From: Chitinophagaceae bacterium BSSC1
GTDB lineage: Bacteria > Bacteroidota > Bacteroidia > Chitinophagales > Chitinophagaceae
Assembly (NCBI GenBank): GCA_002256435.1
Contig: NKJC01000002.1
Span: forward strand, 1 to 64,000
Reading direction: 5' to 3'
DNA length: 64,000 bases
Position numbers and translations under genes: made by a program. Shown here in pieces: positions 1 to 8,177 of this stretch. The notes beneath the pieces are model-generated. The model searched no databases, was not told the DNA's origin, and saw only the letters and a list, made by a program, of their open reading frames with translations. Every line of letters starts with the position of its first letter. The stretch's first letter is position 1.

Positions 1-33
1 AAAAGCATCTGAGAGCATTTGTTCTTTGTCCAT
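1..33 (-). CDS. Possible 5' end of a leftward gene running off the window
   Basis: On the minus strand an ATG at 33-31 opens eleven in-frame codons (MDKEQMLSDAF) that reach the window edge without a stop. The reading is polar and helix-prone, as expected for the N-terminus of a cytoplasmic protein, but eleven codons are too few for any family assignment. It lies in the same direction as, and about 190 bases after, the membrane-bound regulator whose stop is at 226. It could equally be a chance open stretch. Confidence 0.3.
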   Translation of the reverse strand, partial: MDKEQMLSDAF

Positions 34-61
34 AATCTAAACTGTGTTTTAAAGTTAAAAA

Positions 62-105
62 AAGTGAGGGATAAGTTGGGGTGCACCCCAACTTATCCCT
101 CACTT
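62..105. repeat. Perfect 44-bp palindrome
   Basis: Every base from 62 to 105 pairs with its mirror base around the centre 83/84 (core GGGGTGCACCCC), with no loop and no mismatch. The arms are AAGTGAGGGATAAGTTGGGG and its complement. It sits between the 3' end of the regulator gene (226) and a possible leftward start at 33. As RNA it would fold into a very stable hairpin in either direction, so a bidirectional terminator or processing element is the simple reading. There is no clear T-run on either side, so a large operator or a dispersed palindromic repeat is also possible. Confidence 0.8.
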
Positions 106-160
106 ACACAGTTTATAAAACAGTCCCATTTAGATAACCAAATAATCGAATAATCTCCAT

Positions 161-203
161 TTGACAGCAATTCTTGATTCAAATAGTCGAGGATTGCTGT
201 CAA
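161..203 (-). terminator. Stem-loop just after the regulator gene
   Basis: TTGACAGCAAT (161-171) pairs with ATTGCTGTCAA (193-203), and a partly paired extension with G-U pairs closes towards a five-base loop at 180-184. It begins 22 bases beyond the stop of the leftward regulator gene, the expected place for a transcript-ending or 3'-stabilising hairpin. A run of T does not follow, so it is not a canonical intrinsic terminator. Confidence 0.45.
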
Positions 204-225
204 TTTCCATCGCCCCAGGCAAAAT

Positions 226-1110
226 CTAACCAACCTCCAACCTATACCCAATCCCCCTCACCACCACAATCTTCACCCTTTCATCCATCTCCAATTTCTT
301 TCTCAACTTAGAAATAAACATATCCAAACTCCTCCCAACAATCACCCCCTCATCTTCCCAAATCTCTTTCTGAATCCTATTCCGCTCAATCACCAGATTC
401 GGACTCTCTGCAAAAATTCGCAGCACCCTAGACTCAGTAGCCGTTAGATCAACAGTCAGTTCCTTCATCACCAATTTCCTCAGTTTAGCATCAAACAAAA
501 TCCCGCCCAACTGAAACAGATCAACATCATGAATCACCTGAACATCCTTCTTAGGCTTAGCCGTTCTAAAAAATAGAAGACCAATAAAAGCCAAAATAGG
601 TAGACTACCCAGTAGGTATCCACTTTTAGCACTGATCAAAGCATCTTTAAATTGAATACTAATCACATAACATGCTTTAGGAAGCCTTCTCCCTTTACAG
701 GATACAATGGTTTCCTTTTCTTTATTGGAAATAGCATATCCATAAGCCACTTTCTGGGTTCCACAGTTCAGTACATTCACCACATAATCAGGCACTCCAG
801 CATCTTTACCCAATAAACTTAAAGTTGTATTCACCAAAGAATCCGGCAAGAAACCAAACTCCCGTTCAAAACTTACCTGAAATTCATGATCCGATATTTT
901 ATTCACCGGAAGCACCCTAGAAACACTATCGCCCGATTGTAAAAGCAGTTCATGCCCAACTTTACGAATCAAAATCTCCCTTCTGGCTATTTCAAAATCG
1001 TCAGTACCCGTAAAACTAAAAGCTAGACAAACAGCAGCAACCAATAGCAGGACTACTGATCCAATTAGGTATTTACCATTACTAAATAGCTTATTTTGAC
1101 GCTGAGACAT
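226..1110 (-). CDS. Membrane-anchored winged-helix transcriptional regulator
   Basis: The 294-residue protein has a hydrophobic segment at about residues 14-33, an exported loop to about 163, a second hydrophobic segment at 164-182, and a C-terminal OmpR/PhoB-type winged-helix DNA-binding domain at about 195-294 (ATESRVLRIF, then the recognition-helix region and the closing RGIGYRL wing). There is no receiver domain, so it resembles a one-component sensor that binds DNA directly from the membrane. The exported loop has two cysteines (about 116 and 138) that could form a disulfide. It diverges from the propeller/YceI gene at 1226 with 115 bases between start codons, so it probably controls that gene and itself. 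The signal sensed is unknown. Confidence 0.8.
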   Translation of the reverse strand: MSQRQNKLFSNGKYLIGSVVLLLVAAVCLAFSFTGTDDFEIARREILIRKVGHELLLQSGDSVSRVLPVNKISDHEFQVSFEREFGFLPDSLVNTTLSLLGKDAGVPDYVVNVLNCGTQKVAYGYAISNKEKETIVSCKGRRLPKACYVISIQFKDALISAKSGYLLGSLPILAFIGLLFFRTAKPKKDVQVIHDVDLFQLGGILFDAKLRKLVMKELTVDLTATESRVLRIFAESPNLVIERNRIQKEIWEDEGVIVGRSLDMFISKLRKKLEMDERVKIVVVRGIGYRLEVG

Positions 1111-1164
1111 AGTTTTTACGCAATATTTACAAAGTTGACAGTTTTATTTACAATACAAATTCCC

Positions 1165-1192
1165 TTTGATGAAAGGTACCGAACTACTTTAG
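1165..1192 (+). promoter_or_regulatory. Possible Bacteroidota-type promoter of the propeller/YceI gene
   Basis: TTTG at 1165-1168 and TACTTTAG at 1185-1192 resemble the Bacteroidota -33 (TTTG) and -7 (TAnnTTTG) elements with one mismatch. The spacer of 16 bases is shorter than the usual 19-21, which lowers confidence. The 12-base string CTACTTTAGCCA recurs in front of the gene at 5213. Confidence 0.3.
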
Positions 1193-1225
1193 CCAAGTCA
1201 ATTTTTAAAGGATAAAAATCTAACC

Positions 1226-2794
1226 ATGAATTACAAAAACCTACTTGCGCTAATCTTAATCCCTGTTTTGTATGTTTCCTGTAAAGAAAAGCAAAACACG
1301 GTTACCCTAACTCCGGAAATCATCCAACCCGCTGCCAAAAACCTAGTTACTGCCTACGGGCCAACCCGAATGGTACGCAGCGTAAAGCAAGCCAAGAACG
1401 GAGACATCTTAATTGCTTCTTACACTGGCCTATGGCGATATGATGGGAAAATGTTCACCAATATCACCACGGCCATTGCCGTCCCCAGCATCTGGGATGT
1501 AATGGAAGACAAGAAGGGAAACCTCTGGATAGGCACCAAAGATTCTGGCCTCTATTATTATGATGGTAAAAACTTTCTGCATTATACCACCCGTCAGGGA
1601 CTTCCCTCTAATATGGCGCTCCAATTATTTGAAGATAAGGCAGGCAGTATTTGGACAAATGCCGGAGGCGCCACCCGTTTTGATGGAAAATCATTTAAAA
1701 CCTATACCACCAAAGACGGTCTACCAGATAATGGAGTTAGCACATTCATGGAAGACAAATCTGGTAAATTATGGATTGGCACTAGGGGAGACGCCTGTTA
1801 TTTTGATGGGAAAACCTTTACTGTTTTCAAAAACAAAGAGGGCAAACCATTTCACAATGTCTGGTCAATTGTAGAAGATCAAAAGGGTACTATTTGGTTT
1901 GGTGCAGAAATCATCAAAGAATTTAAAAACAGTACCTATTATATGGATGGTGCTCCTGGCCTATGGCGATATGATGGGACTAACTATACCAAGGTATCGG
2001 AAATGGGCGCATCTGCTATTATGCAAGACAAACAAGGGAATATCTGGACTACCGGTGCTGAAAAACATATTGGAATTAGCCCTTGGAAACTATTGCGATA
2101 TGATCAAAGCACATTAAACAATGAAAAGCCCGCTATAACTGAAATAGCATCCATTAATAAAATGCTTTGCAGAATCATAGAAGCTACTGATGGCAGAATT
2201 TGGTTTGGATCTATCAATGGTGTTTACCGTTGGAATGGCAAAGACCTGACGAACTTTCAAGGAAAACAAGATCAGGTTTATAATATTGATCAAAAGGAAA
2301 GCCGGATTACCTGGAAGGGTTCCATGAAAATCTCTGCAGCAGAAAAGCATGTAGGTTATGTATCTATTTCAAAAGGAGAGCTTTGGCTAGAAAATAATCG
2401 CTTAGTTGGTGGAGCTGCTACCATTGACATGAATGCTATGGAATTTGCAGATAAGAATGATAAAAACACCCCCATTCAACACTTACAATCTGCTGATTAC
2501 TTTGATGTAAAAAGATTCCCTTTTGCTACCATTGAAATTTCCCAAGTAGATTCCTTAACTGATAAAACAGTTCAAATTACCGGTTACTTAACCATTAAAA
2601 CGGTTTCACGATTGGTGAGTTTTCCGGCAACCATTGAAGTTAAAAACGGGATCTTGAATGCCAATGCCAAACTCACCATTGATAGAACCAATTGGGGTAT
2701 CAATTTTCAATCTGGAAAGTTTTATAAAAAAATGGCGGATCAAATTGTTTCAGATGAGATTGATTTTGAAATTAAAATAGTAGCAAAGAAATAA
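1226..2794 (+). CDS. Exported beta-propeller fused to a YceI-like domain
   Basis: The 522-residue protein begins with a lipoprotein-type signal (hydrophobic stretch, then Cys19 before KEKQ). Residues of about 45-345 hold repeated two-component-regulator propeller (Reg_prop) blades: DGKxF strings each followed by WIGT, WFG or WTT motifs. About residues 350-522 match the YceI fold: SRITWKGSMK, KHVGYVSISKGEL, a block of acidic turns and a closing DEIDFEIKIVA strand. YceI proteins are periplasmic lipocalin-like barrels that bind polyisoprenoid lipids. Reg_prop propellers normally form the sensor of hybrid histidine kinases, so finding one joined to YceI without any kinase is unusual. The divergent membrane regulator at 226-1110 may respond to or control it. 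The function is inferred from folds only. Confidence 0.75.
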   Translation: MNYKNLLALILIPVLYVSCKEKQNTVTLTPEIIQPAAKNLVTAYGPTRMVRSVKQAKNGDILIASYTGLWRYDGKMFTNITTAIAVPSIWDVMEDKKGNLWIGTKDSGLYYYDGKNFLHYTTRQGLPSNMALQLFEDKAGSIWTNAGGATRFDGKSFKTYTTKDGLPDNGVSTFMEDKSGKLWIGTRGDACYFDGKTFTVFKNKEGKPFHNVWSIVEDQKGTIWFGAEIIKEFKNSTYYMDGAPGLWRYDGTNYTKVSEMGASAIMQDKQGNIWTTGAEKHIGISPWKLLRYDQSTLNNEKPAITEIASINKMLCRIIEATDGRIWFGSINGVYRWNGKDLTNFQGKQDQVYNIDQKESRITWKGSMKISAAEKHVGYVSISKGELWLENNRLVGGAATIDMNAMEFADKNDKNTPIQHLQSADYFDVKRFPFATIEISQVDSLTDKTVQITGYLTIKTVSRLVSFPATIEVKNGILNANAKLTIDRTNWGINFQSGKFYKKMADQIVSDEIDFEIKIVAKK

Positions 2795-2850
2795 ACAGGT
2801 GAAACTGATATTGAGTAAATTGAATTTTCAAAGAAATTCAAATCACCCAC

Positions 2851-4341
2851 ATGAAATCTCTAAAATCTTTACTGCCATTCACTTTATTTTGCTTAAGTCT
2901 ATTGATGATCAATGATTCAATAGCACAATCTTCCAAATCCAATGGAGCTCAAACCTTTGAAAAATACATAGATGCTAATCAAGACGCCCATTTAAAAGAA
3001 TTTTTAGAACTGATTTCCATACCCAGTATTTCATCTATTCCTGCCAACAAACCAGATGTTCAAAGAGCTGCGGTATGGATTGTGAACAAACTTAAATCCA
3101 TTGGCATCAGTAATGCCCAAGTAATACCTACAGCTGGTCAACCAGCTGTATTTGGTTCTTGGGAAAATGCTCCTGGTAAACCAACTGTGCTTATTTATGC
3201 GCATTACGATGTACAACCAGTTAAGGAATCAGAATGGATTATCCCTCCATTTGCCCCACAAATAAAAGACGGCAAAATATTTGGACGTGGAGCCAGTGAT
3301 GATAAATCCGGTGTAATGATGAGCATTTGGGCTGTAGAAGCCATGCTCAAAACAAATGGCAAACTACCCGTAAATGTCAAGTTTATTTTTGAAGGTGAAG
3401 AAGAAGCTGGCAGCCCCAATTTTAAAAATATGGCCATGGCCAACAAGGCATTATTGAAAGCCGATTTTGGGTTAAATGCCGATGGAGGACAGTATGATGA
3501 AAATACCCCTGAAATCTTAATGAGTTTAAGAGGAACGGCTGCCATGGAATTTTCTATTAAGACCGCGGATATAGACGCGCATTCCGGACAATTTGGTGGT
3601 AAGACACTTAACTCTGCTTTAATCATGTCTCAAATCATTTCCTCTTTATATACCAAAGAAGGCAATGTAGCAGTAGCCGGATTTTATGATAAAGTAATAC
3701 CACCAACGGCAAAGGAAAAAGCCATGATGCAAAAAGTACCTTATAACAAAGAAGAGGATAGAAAGATCTTGGGTTCTACAGCTGAAACAGGAGATACTAC
3801 TTATTCTGCTTTAGAGCGTATTTGGTATAGGCCCACATTGGAAATCATTGGCATGCAAAGTGGTTATACTGCGGCGGAAGGACATTCCAACATCATTCCA
3901 GGTAACGCCATGGCTAGGATTACTTGTAGACTGGTCAATAATCAAGATCCAGCAGAGATTCAAGATTTGATTGTAAAACACGTTAATAGTCATTTACCCA
4001 CAGGTGCCACAGCCAGTTTTAAATTTACCCGTGGCAAAGGTGGGGCAAGTCCCATGAAATTCCCCTCTGATACCAAAGAGTACAAATATGTTTCTGATGT
4101 GTTAGAGAAAGTATATGGCAGACAACCTATTCAAGTTGGAACTGGCGGTAGCATTGGCTCTTTGATATCTGTCAAAGATATTTTGGGTATCTATATGTAT
4201 TCCATGGGTTTGGAACAATCAGACGAAAAATGGCATGCTTCAAATGAATTCTTTAAAGTTTCCAGTGTGCGTAAAGGGCAAATCTTGTATTGCAATTACT
4301 TTGAGCATTTGGCGGAGGAAGAGGGTAAGTTGAAAAAGTAG
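2851..4341 (+). CDS. Exported M20-family metallopeptidase (dipeptidase-like)
   Basis: The 496-residue protein carries a signal peptide ending near IAQSS (residue 26). The di-zinc M20 signature is intact: YAHYDVQP with His118 and Asp120, GRGASDDKSG with the bridging Asp150, and the catalytic pair in EGEEEAGS (residues 181-188). A dimerisation lid occupies the middle and a late His (KWHASNEFF) completes the metal site. Members of this group hydrolyse dipeptides or short N-terminal peptides. Here the enzyme would act in the periplasm or outside the cell. It lies 56 bases after the propeller/YceI gene on the same strand, so they could share a transcript. The substrate cannot be told from sequence. 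Confidence 0.9.
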   Translation: MKSLKSLLPFTLFCLSLLMINDSIAQSSKSNGAQTFEKYIDANQDAHLKEFLELISIPSISSIPANKPDVQRAAVWIVNKLKSIGISNAQVIPTAGQPAVFGSWENAPGKPTVLIYAHYDVQPVKESEWIIPPFAPQIKDGKIFGRGASDDKSGVMMSIWAVEAMLKTNGKLPVNVKFIFEGEEEAGSPNFKNMAMANKALLKADFGLNADGGQYDENTPEILMSLRGTAAMEFSIKTADIDAHSGQFGGKTLNSALIMSQIISSLYTKEGNVAVAGFYDKVIPPTAKEKAMMQKVPYNKEEDRKILGSTAETGDTTYSALERIWYRPTLEIIGMQSGYTAAEGHSNIIPGNAMARITCRLVNNQDPAEIQDLIVKHVNSHLPTGATASFKFTRGKGGASPMKFPSDTKEYKYVSDVLEKVYGRQPIQVGTGGSIGSLISVKDILGIYMYSMGLEQSDEKWHASNEFFKVSSVRKGQILYCNYFEHLAEEEGKLKK

Positions 4342-4554
4342 CAATTGCAATAAACGCACTTATGCATTCCTGTAATTAATATTGAAAAGTTGTAAAATAA
4401 ATTATTTATAAAATTGATATAATAATGCTGTAAATTAATACCTAAATTATTATTGAATAAATTGAAGCATCTCTCTTAATTCCCATTTTAATAAGGATTG
4501 TTTTCTTGTTGTTCATTTTTAAAAAATTTTTCATTCAATTTAAATGTTTCAACT

Positions 4555-5085
4555 ATGAAATTAATCTACTTATTTGTGTTACTTTTTGTAACAACTTTAA
4601 TCAATGCTCAAACAGATAGTATAAATAAAAATTTAAGTACTGTTCTAAAAACTAGTAAGAGTCAAATGATTCCAGAAGGAACTTTGATTAAAGCAGCATT
4701 GAAAAATGAGATTCGTGGTGGATCTATGAAAGTAGGGGATCAAGTAGAATTCATCTTAAATCAACCAATTGTAGTAGCCGATCAAGTGGTAGTTGGCCCA
4801 GGAAAAAAAATTATGGGAACTGTAACCGAAGCAAGAGCAAGTGGTGTATTAGGAAGAAAGGGGAAGCTTGGTTTTAGTTTGGATTACTTATATCTCGATA
4901 ATGGACAAGTTATAAAGTTAACAGGTCAAAGCAATAAAAACTTAAAAGGTTCTGGAGCAATAGTTGTAGCAACAGCAGTTGTATTAACACCACTTGGTTT
5001 ATTGATCCCAGGAAAAGGTGCCAAGTATGAAGCTGGAGCTGTTTTTGAAGCATATATAGCAAAAGATACTGAGCTAAGAAATTAA
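4555..5085 (+). CDS. Exported protein of unknown function
   Basis: The ATG at 4555 is chosen over an upstream TTG at 4498 because it starts directly at a good signal peptide (MKLIYLFVLLFVTTLINAQ). The mature part of about 157 residues has a beta-rich region (GTLIKAALKNEI, KVGDQVEFILNQP, VGPGKKIMGTVTEA), which reads like a small barrel, then a Gly/Ala/Val-rich hydrophobic stretch (about residues 130-150, VVATAVVLTPLGLLIPG) and a short tail. The hydrophobic stretch could insert in a membrane. I do not recognise the family. It stands alone after an AT-rich 213-base gap with no clear motif. Confidence 0.75.
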   Translation: MKLIYLFVLLFVTTLINAQTDSINKNLSTVLKTSKSQMIPEGTLIKAALKNEIRGGSMKVGDQVEFILNQPIVVADQVVVGPGKKIMGTVTEARASGVLGRKGKLGFSLDYLYLDNGQVIKLTGQSNKNLKGSGAIVVATAVVLTPLGLLIPGKGAKYEAGAVFEAYIAKDTELRN

Positions 5086-5159
5086 CTATTTTAATCCTTT
5101 TCAATTTTCATTTAGGTTTTTATTTTTTTAAATTATTCAAGTGTGTTCACTTTTAGCCA

Positions 5160-5193
5160 TTGGTAAGTCTGCCATGAAAATTCCCTACTTTAG
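5160..5193 (+). promoter_or_regulatory. Possible promoter of the Vat-like acetyltransferase
   Basis: TTG at 5160-5162 and TACTTTAG at 5186-5193 resemble Bacteroidota -33 and -7 elements, with a 23-base spacer and one mismatch in the -7 box. The predicted start of transcription would fall about 10-15 bases before the ATG at 5213. The string CTACTTTAGCCA is identical to one upstream of 1226. Confidence 0.3.
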
Positions 5194-5212
5194 CCATCAT
5201 TAAAGTATAATC

Positions 5213-5833
5213 ATGCCAATCCCTGACCCAAATCAAATCTATCCACTCCCTAATTATAACCGTCTCTGTTTCCTAAAGAACATTATCAAGAATCCCAACA
5301 TCATTGTAGGAGACTATACCTATTATGATGATTTTGACAACGTTGAAAACTTTGAAAAAAACGTCAAATACCATTTTGATTTTATTGGAGACAAACTCAT
5401 CATTGGAAAGTTCTGCATGATTGCTTCCAACGTAACCTTTATTATGAATGGCGCCAATCAAATAACAGACGCCATTACCAGCTATCCCTTTGCAATTTTT
5501 GGCCAGGCTTGGGCAAATGCCATGGACAATAAAACCTATCCTCAAAAAGGAGACATAGTTATAGGTAATGATGTATGGATTGGATATAATGCCACTATTC
5601 TAGCTGGCGTAACCATTGGGCATGGAGCCATTATAGCCGCCAATGCCACCGTAACAAAAGACGTTGAACCTTATAGCATAGTAGGAGGGAACCCTGCTCA
5701 ATTAATTAGAAAGCGCTTTCCACAAGAAACCATCGCGAAGCTATTAGAACTTGCCTGGTGGGACTGGGATTTGGAAAAGATTACCCAAAATGTGCAGCAT
5801 TTAACAGGAAACAATCTGGATTTAATTAAATAA
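5213..5833 (+). CDS. Vat/CatB-like hexapeptide-repeat acetyltransferase lacking the catalytic His
   Basis: The 206-residue protein has the left-handed beta-helix pattern (IIGKFCMIASNVTF, then IVIGNDVWIGYNATILAGVTIGHG) and the C-terminal NPAQLIRKRF and WWDWDLEKI motifs typical of streptogramin/xenobiotic acetyltransferases (Vat and CatB). These use acetyl-CoA to acetylate a hydroxyl. In known Vat enzymes the loop after MNGAN starts with the catalytic histidine (MNGANH). Here the sequence is MNGANQ, with Gln83 at that place. The other family positions (YPF, GNDVWIG, GGNPA) are kept, so the protein is probably folded, but it may be inactive or act on another substrate. Calling it a resistance gene would not be justified. 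It appears to be a single-gene unit. Confidence 0.85.
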   Translation: MPIPDPNQIYPLPNYNRLCFLKNIIKNPNIIVGDYTYYDDFDNVENFEKNVKYHFDFIGDKLIIGKFCMIASNVTFIMNGANQITDAITSYPFAIFGQAWANAMDNKTYPQKGDIVIGNDVWIGYNATILAGVTIGHGAIIAANATVTKDVEPYSIVGGNPAQLIRKRFPQETIAKLLELAWWDWDLEKITQNVQHLTGNNLDLIK

Positions 5834-5946
5834 TCTTTGGCAGTTTCCCATTCACAAATCCCAATCTACCTTTCACAAACTCATGTTCAAAAATGCGAAT
5901 ATGATTTATTATATTTAAGAATATCTCATCATTTGATACCATAGAC

Positions 5947-6684
5947 ATGAAAAAAATATTTCTTGCTATTGCTTTAATTTTTTCAATATCCACATATGCT
6001 CAGGATATGCAAAAGTATTTATCAGAGACAAAATCAATGGTAAAACAGAAGAAATATACGGAAGCAAATGACAGATATATCTGGTTTCAAAACCATAGTT
6101 TAGAATCTAGTCCATCTATGTCTGGCGTGCGATTATCCTTTGCGTTATCTGATTGGAAATCTTTGGCAGATCTATATCCTCCTGCATTAGATTCCATTAA
6201 AGCAATGAGAGACCATAAAACAAAGCAATTGGTACAAAATAATGGTCCAGTGCAATTATTTGGGGAAGTTGCTGCAATCAATACACAGTTGTTTGAAAGT
6301 GAAAAAACAGTTTCCTTATTTGAAAAAATTCGTAATGCAGACAAGGATAAAGCAAGAAAATGTTGGTTCTATGCAAGAAAATCGCTTTTTAAATACAAGC
6401 GTTATGATTTGATCAAATATTATATTGGCGACCCAGTATCAGATTTTCAAGTAATAAAAGAACAGCGAAACAGATTGTTAAATGTTTCAGTATCTAATAA
6501 GGAAACTATCAAAAAATATACGGATGATTCCTTTGTTGAAAATAGTTTGGATTTAATCAATTATTCAATAGCCATGCATGATCTGGAGTCTGCAAAGAAG
6601 ATTAGAGAGGAAGCCATGCTTATTGTAAATGATTATAGATTAAGAGATTTGAAACTTAATACAACTAGCACTAAGAAAAATTAA
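5947..6684 (+). CDS. Exported helical protein of unknown function
   Basis: The 245-residue protein has a signal peptide (MKKIFLAIALIFSISTYAQ). The mature part is mostly predicted helix, with paired-helix phrasing such as KKYTEANDRYIWFQNHSL that resembles degenerate TPR units, plus many Lys and Asp residues. No catalytic motif is visible and I do not recognise the family. Flanking genes give no clear functional link, since the next gene is on the other strand. Confidence 0.7.
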   Translation: MKKIFLAIALIFSISTYAQDMQKYLSETKSMVKQKKYTEANDRYIWFQNHSLESSPSMSGVRLSFALSDWKSLADLYPPALDSIKAMRDHKTKQLVQNNGPVQLFGEVAAINTQLFESEKTVSLFEKIRNADKDKARKCWFYARKSLFKYKRYDLIKYYIGDPVSDFQVIKEQRNRLLNVSVSNKETIKKYTDDSFVENSLDLINYSIAMHDLESAKKIREEAMLIVNDYRLRDLKLNTTSTKKN

Positions 6685-6734
6685 ATTCTTTTTAAAGAAA
6701 GGATTATTGATATTAAATGCTAATTGTATATTGC

Positions 6735-7181
6735 CTATGCCCCAATCTGCCTCAAATGATGGTCAACATGTTTAAAATTCAATAAACCAATCTGTTCCTT
6801 ATTCATGTTCCCAAAAAAAGGATGCATAAATTGAGGCATGGGCCTATCCCTATTTTCTTGAATTTTACTAATCCAGGTAGCTTTCATCAGTTCCAGATCT
6901 TGTGCATTACCCACTGCTGTTAATTCCTTGGCAGTAGGAGTGCCTTTTGAAAAAGGTTTGTCATTTTTCAATACCATCTTTAATAAAGTACTCCCCAACA
7001 ATCTCCCAATTAACACCCTTTTTACTTGATTCTTGCCCAAGTACATGTCTTCACAAAGAATACCATGTTCTACCATTAGAAATACATTCATTTTTCCCCA
7101 TAAAGCCTTGCTTTCTAAAGACAAGGATTGAATCCTTGCAATAATTTCTTGTTCAGTAGAGGGGTCAAAGATGGATTTCAT
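6735..7181 (-). CDS. DUF1569 / DinB-like four-helix protein
   Basis: The ATG at 7181 (MKSIFDPSTEQEII) is preferred; an upstream in-frame TTG at 7235 would run past the start of the divergent hydrolase gene. The product of 148 residues shows the DUF1569 pattern: a helical bundle with a WGKMNVFLMVEHG-type first metal-site helix, the HPFFGNMNKEQIG motif and a late NFKHVDHHLRQIG helix. The histidines (in VEHG and HVDHH) match the metal triad of the DinB/YfiT superfamily. Members are probably thiol-dependent or small-molecule transferases, but the reaction is unknown. A second, diverged family member lies at 28328-28795. The gene diverges from the hydrolase with 43 bases between starts. Confidence 0.8.
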   Translation of the reverse strand: MKSIFDPSTEQEIIARIQSLSLESKALWGKMNVFLMVEHGILCEDMYLGKNQVKRVLIGRLLGSTLLKMVLKNDKPFSKGTPTAKELTAVGNAQDLELMKATWISKIQENRDRPMPQFMHPFFGNMNKEQIGLLNFKHVDHHLRQIGA

Positions 7182-7224
7182 AGATGTTTTTATTAAATTT
7201 AAATAATTGCAAGATAATCCGCAA

Positions 7225-8034
7225 ATGAAAATCACATCCCTATACCAATTGATACTATTAGCGTGTCTACTTGTTTCCGCAATACCCTATGCCCAAACAT
7301 CCAATTACTATAGCTCTTTTGATAAAACCAAGATCCACTACCAAATAGCCGGAAAGGGCGAACCTGTATTGCTCATACATGGCTTTACCAATACCTTAAA
7401 TGATTGGAAAAAGAAACCCATTTACGATAGCCTGCTTTCAAAAGGTTATCAGGTAATCTTAGTAGATCTAAGAGGCAACGGATTGTCAGAAAAGCCCGAA
7501 AACTCAGAAGCTTATGCCAACAATGCAGAAGCCAAAGACCTAATGGGTTTGATGCAATTCCTACAATTCAAGTCTTATAAAGCCATTGGTTATTCTAGAG
7601 GATCTATTATTCTAGCCAGTCTATTGGTAATGGATCAACATTGTAGTTCCGCTGTACTTGGTGGGATGGGTGCAGACTTTACCAATCCCAATTGGCCAAG
7701 AAGAATTGGCTTTTACAATGCATTGATGAACGATACCATTCCTGGGTATGAATCCTTTAGAAAATATATAGGAGAGAAAGGTCTGAATCCCAAAGTGCTA
7801 GCTAGCCAACAAAAAGAACAACCATCTACCTCAAAAGCACAACTGGCAAAATTGAAACAATCTGTTTTGGTCATTTGTGGAATAGAAGATGCAGACAATG
7901 GAAATGGTAAAGATCTCCAACAATTGATCCCCAATTCCCGTTTTGTAAATGTTCCTGGCAATCACAACTCCGCATCTGGAACCAAAGAATTTGCTAGCGC
8001 GATACTCCAATTTTTAAATCCTTCATCCCACTAA
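7225..8034 (+). CDS. Exported alpha/beta hydrolase
   Basis: The ATG at 7225 begins a signal peptide (MKITSLYQLILLACLLVSAI, cut near AQTS). The 269-residue protein has the alpha/beta-hydrolase order: the oxyanion motif HGFTNT after strand 3, DLRGNGLS, nucleophile elbow GYSRGS with Ser124, an acid in GIEDAD near residue 222, and His247 in GNHNS. The cap region is short. It would hydrolyse an ester or similar bond outside the cytoplasm; the substrate is unknown. It faces away from the DUF1569 gene and they probably share a divergent promoter region of under 50 bases. Confidence 0.88.
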   Translation: MKITSLYQLILLACLLVSAIPYAQTSNYYSSFDKTKIHYQIAGKGEPVLLIHGFTNTLNDWKKKPIYDSLLSKGYQVILVDLRGNGLSEKPENSEAYANNAEAKDLMGLMQFLQFKSYKAIGYSRGSIILASLLVMDQHCSSAVLGGMGADFTNPNWPRRIGFYNALMNDTIPGYESFRKYIGEKGLNPKVLASQQKEQPSTSKAQLAKLKQSVLVICGIEDADNGNGKDLQQLIPNSRFVNVPGNHNSASGTKEFASAILQFLNPSSH

Positions 8035-8177
8035 TAACATATTACATGCTCACCCAATCCCTTATTCAAATTTCAAGCCATGTAAGGAATCTACATCAGG
8101 ATGAAAAAAGTAATATCTTGAACCTTTATTCCATTGTAAGAGTAGGTTAATAGTGTTAGCCTTGCAGATAGAAAAGC

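Noticed and set aside
5213..5833. Streptogramin resistance gene
   Set aside because: The Vat-like protein lacks the catalytic His at the usual place, so resistance is not supported.
7182..7235. Longer start of the DUF1569 gene at 7235
   Set aside because: It would begin with TTG, run through the divergent hydrolase start and add a leader without similarity to the family.
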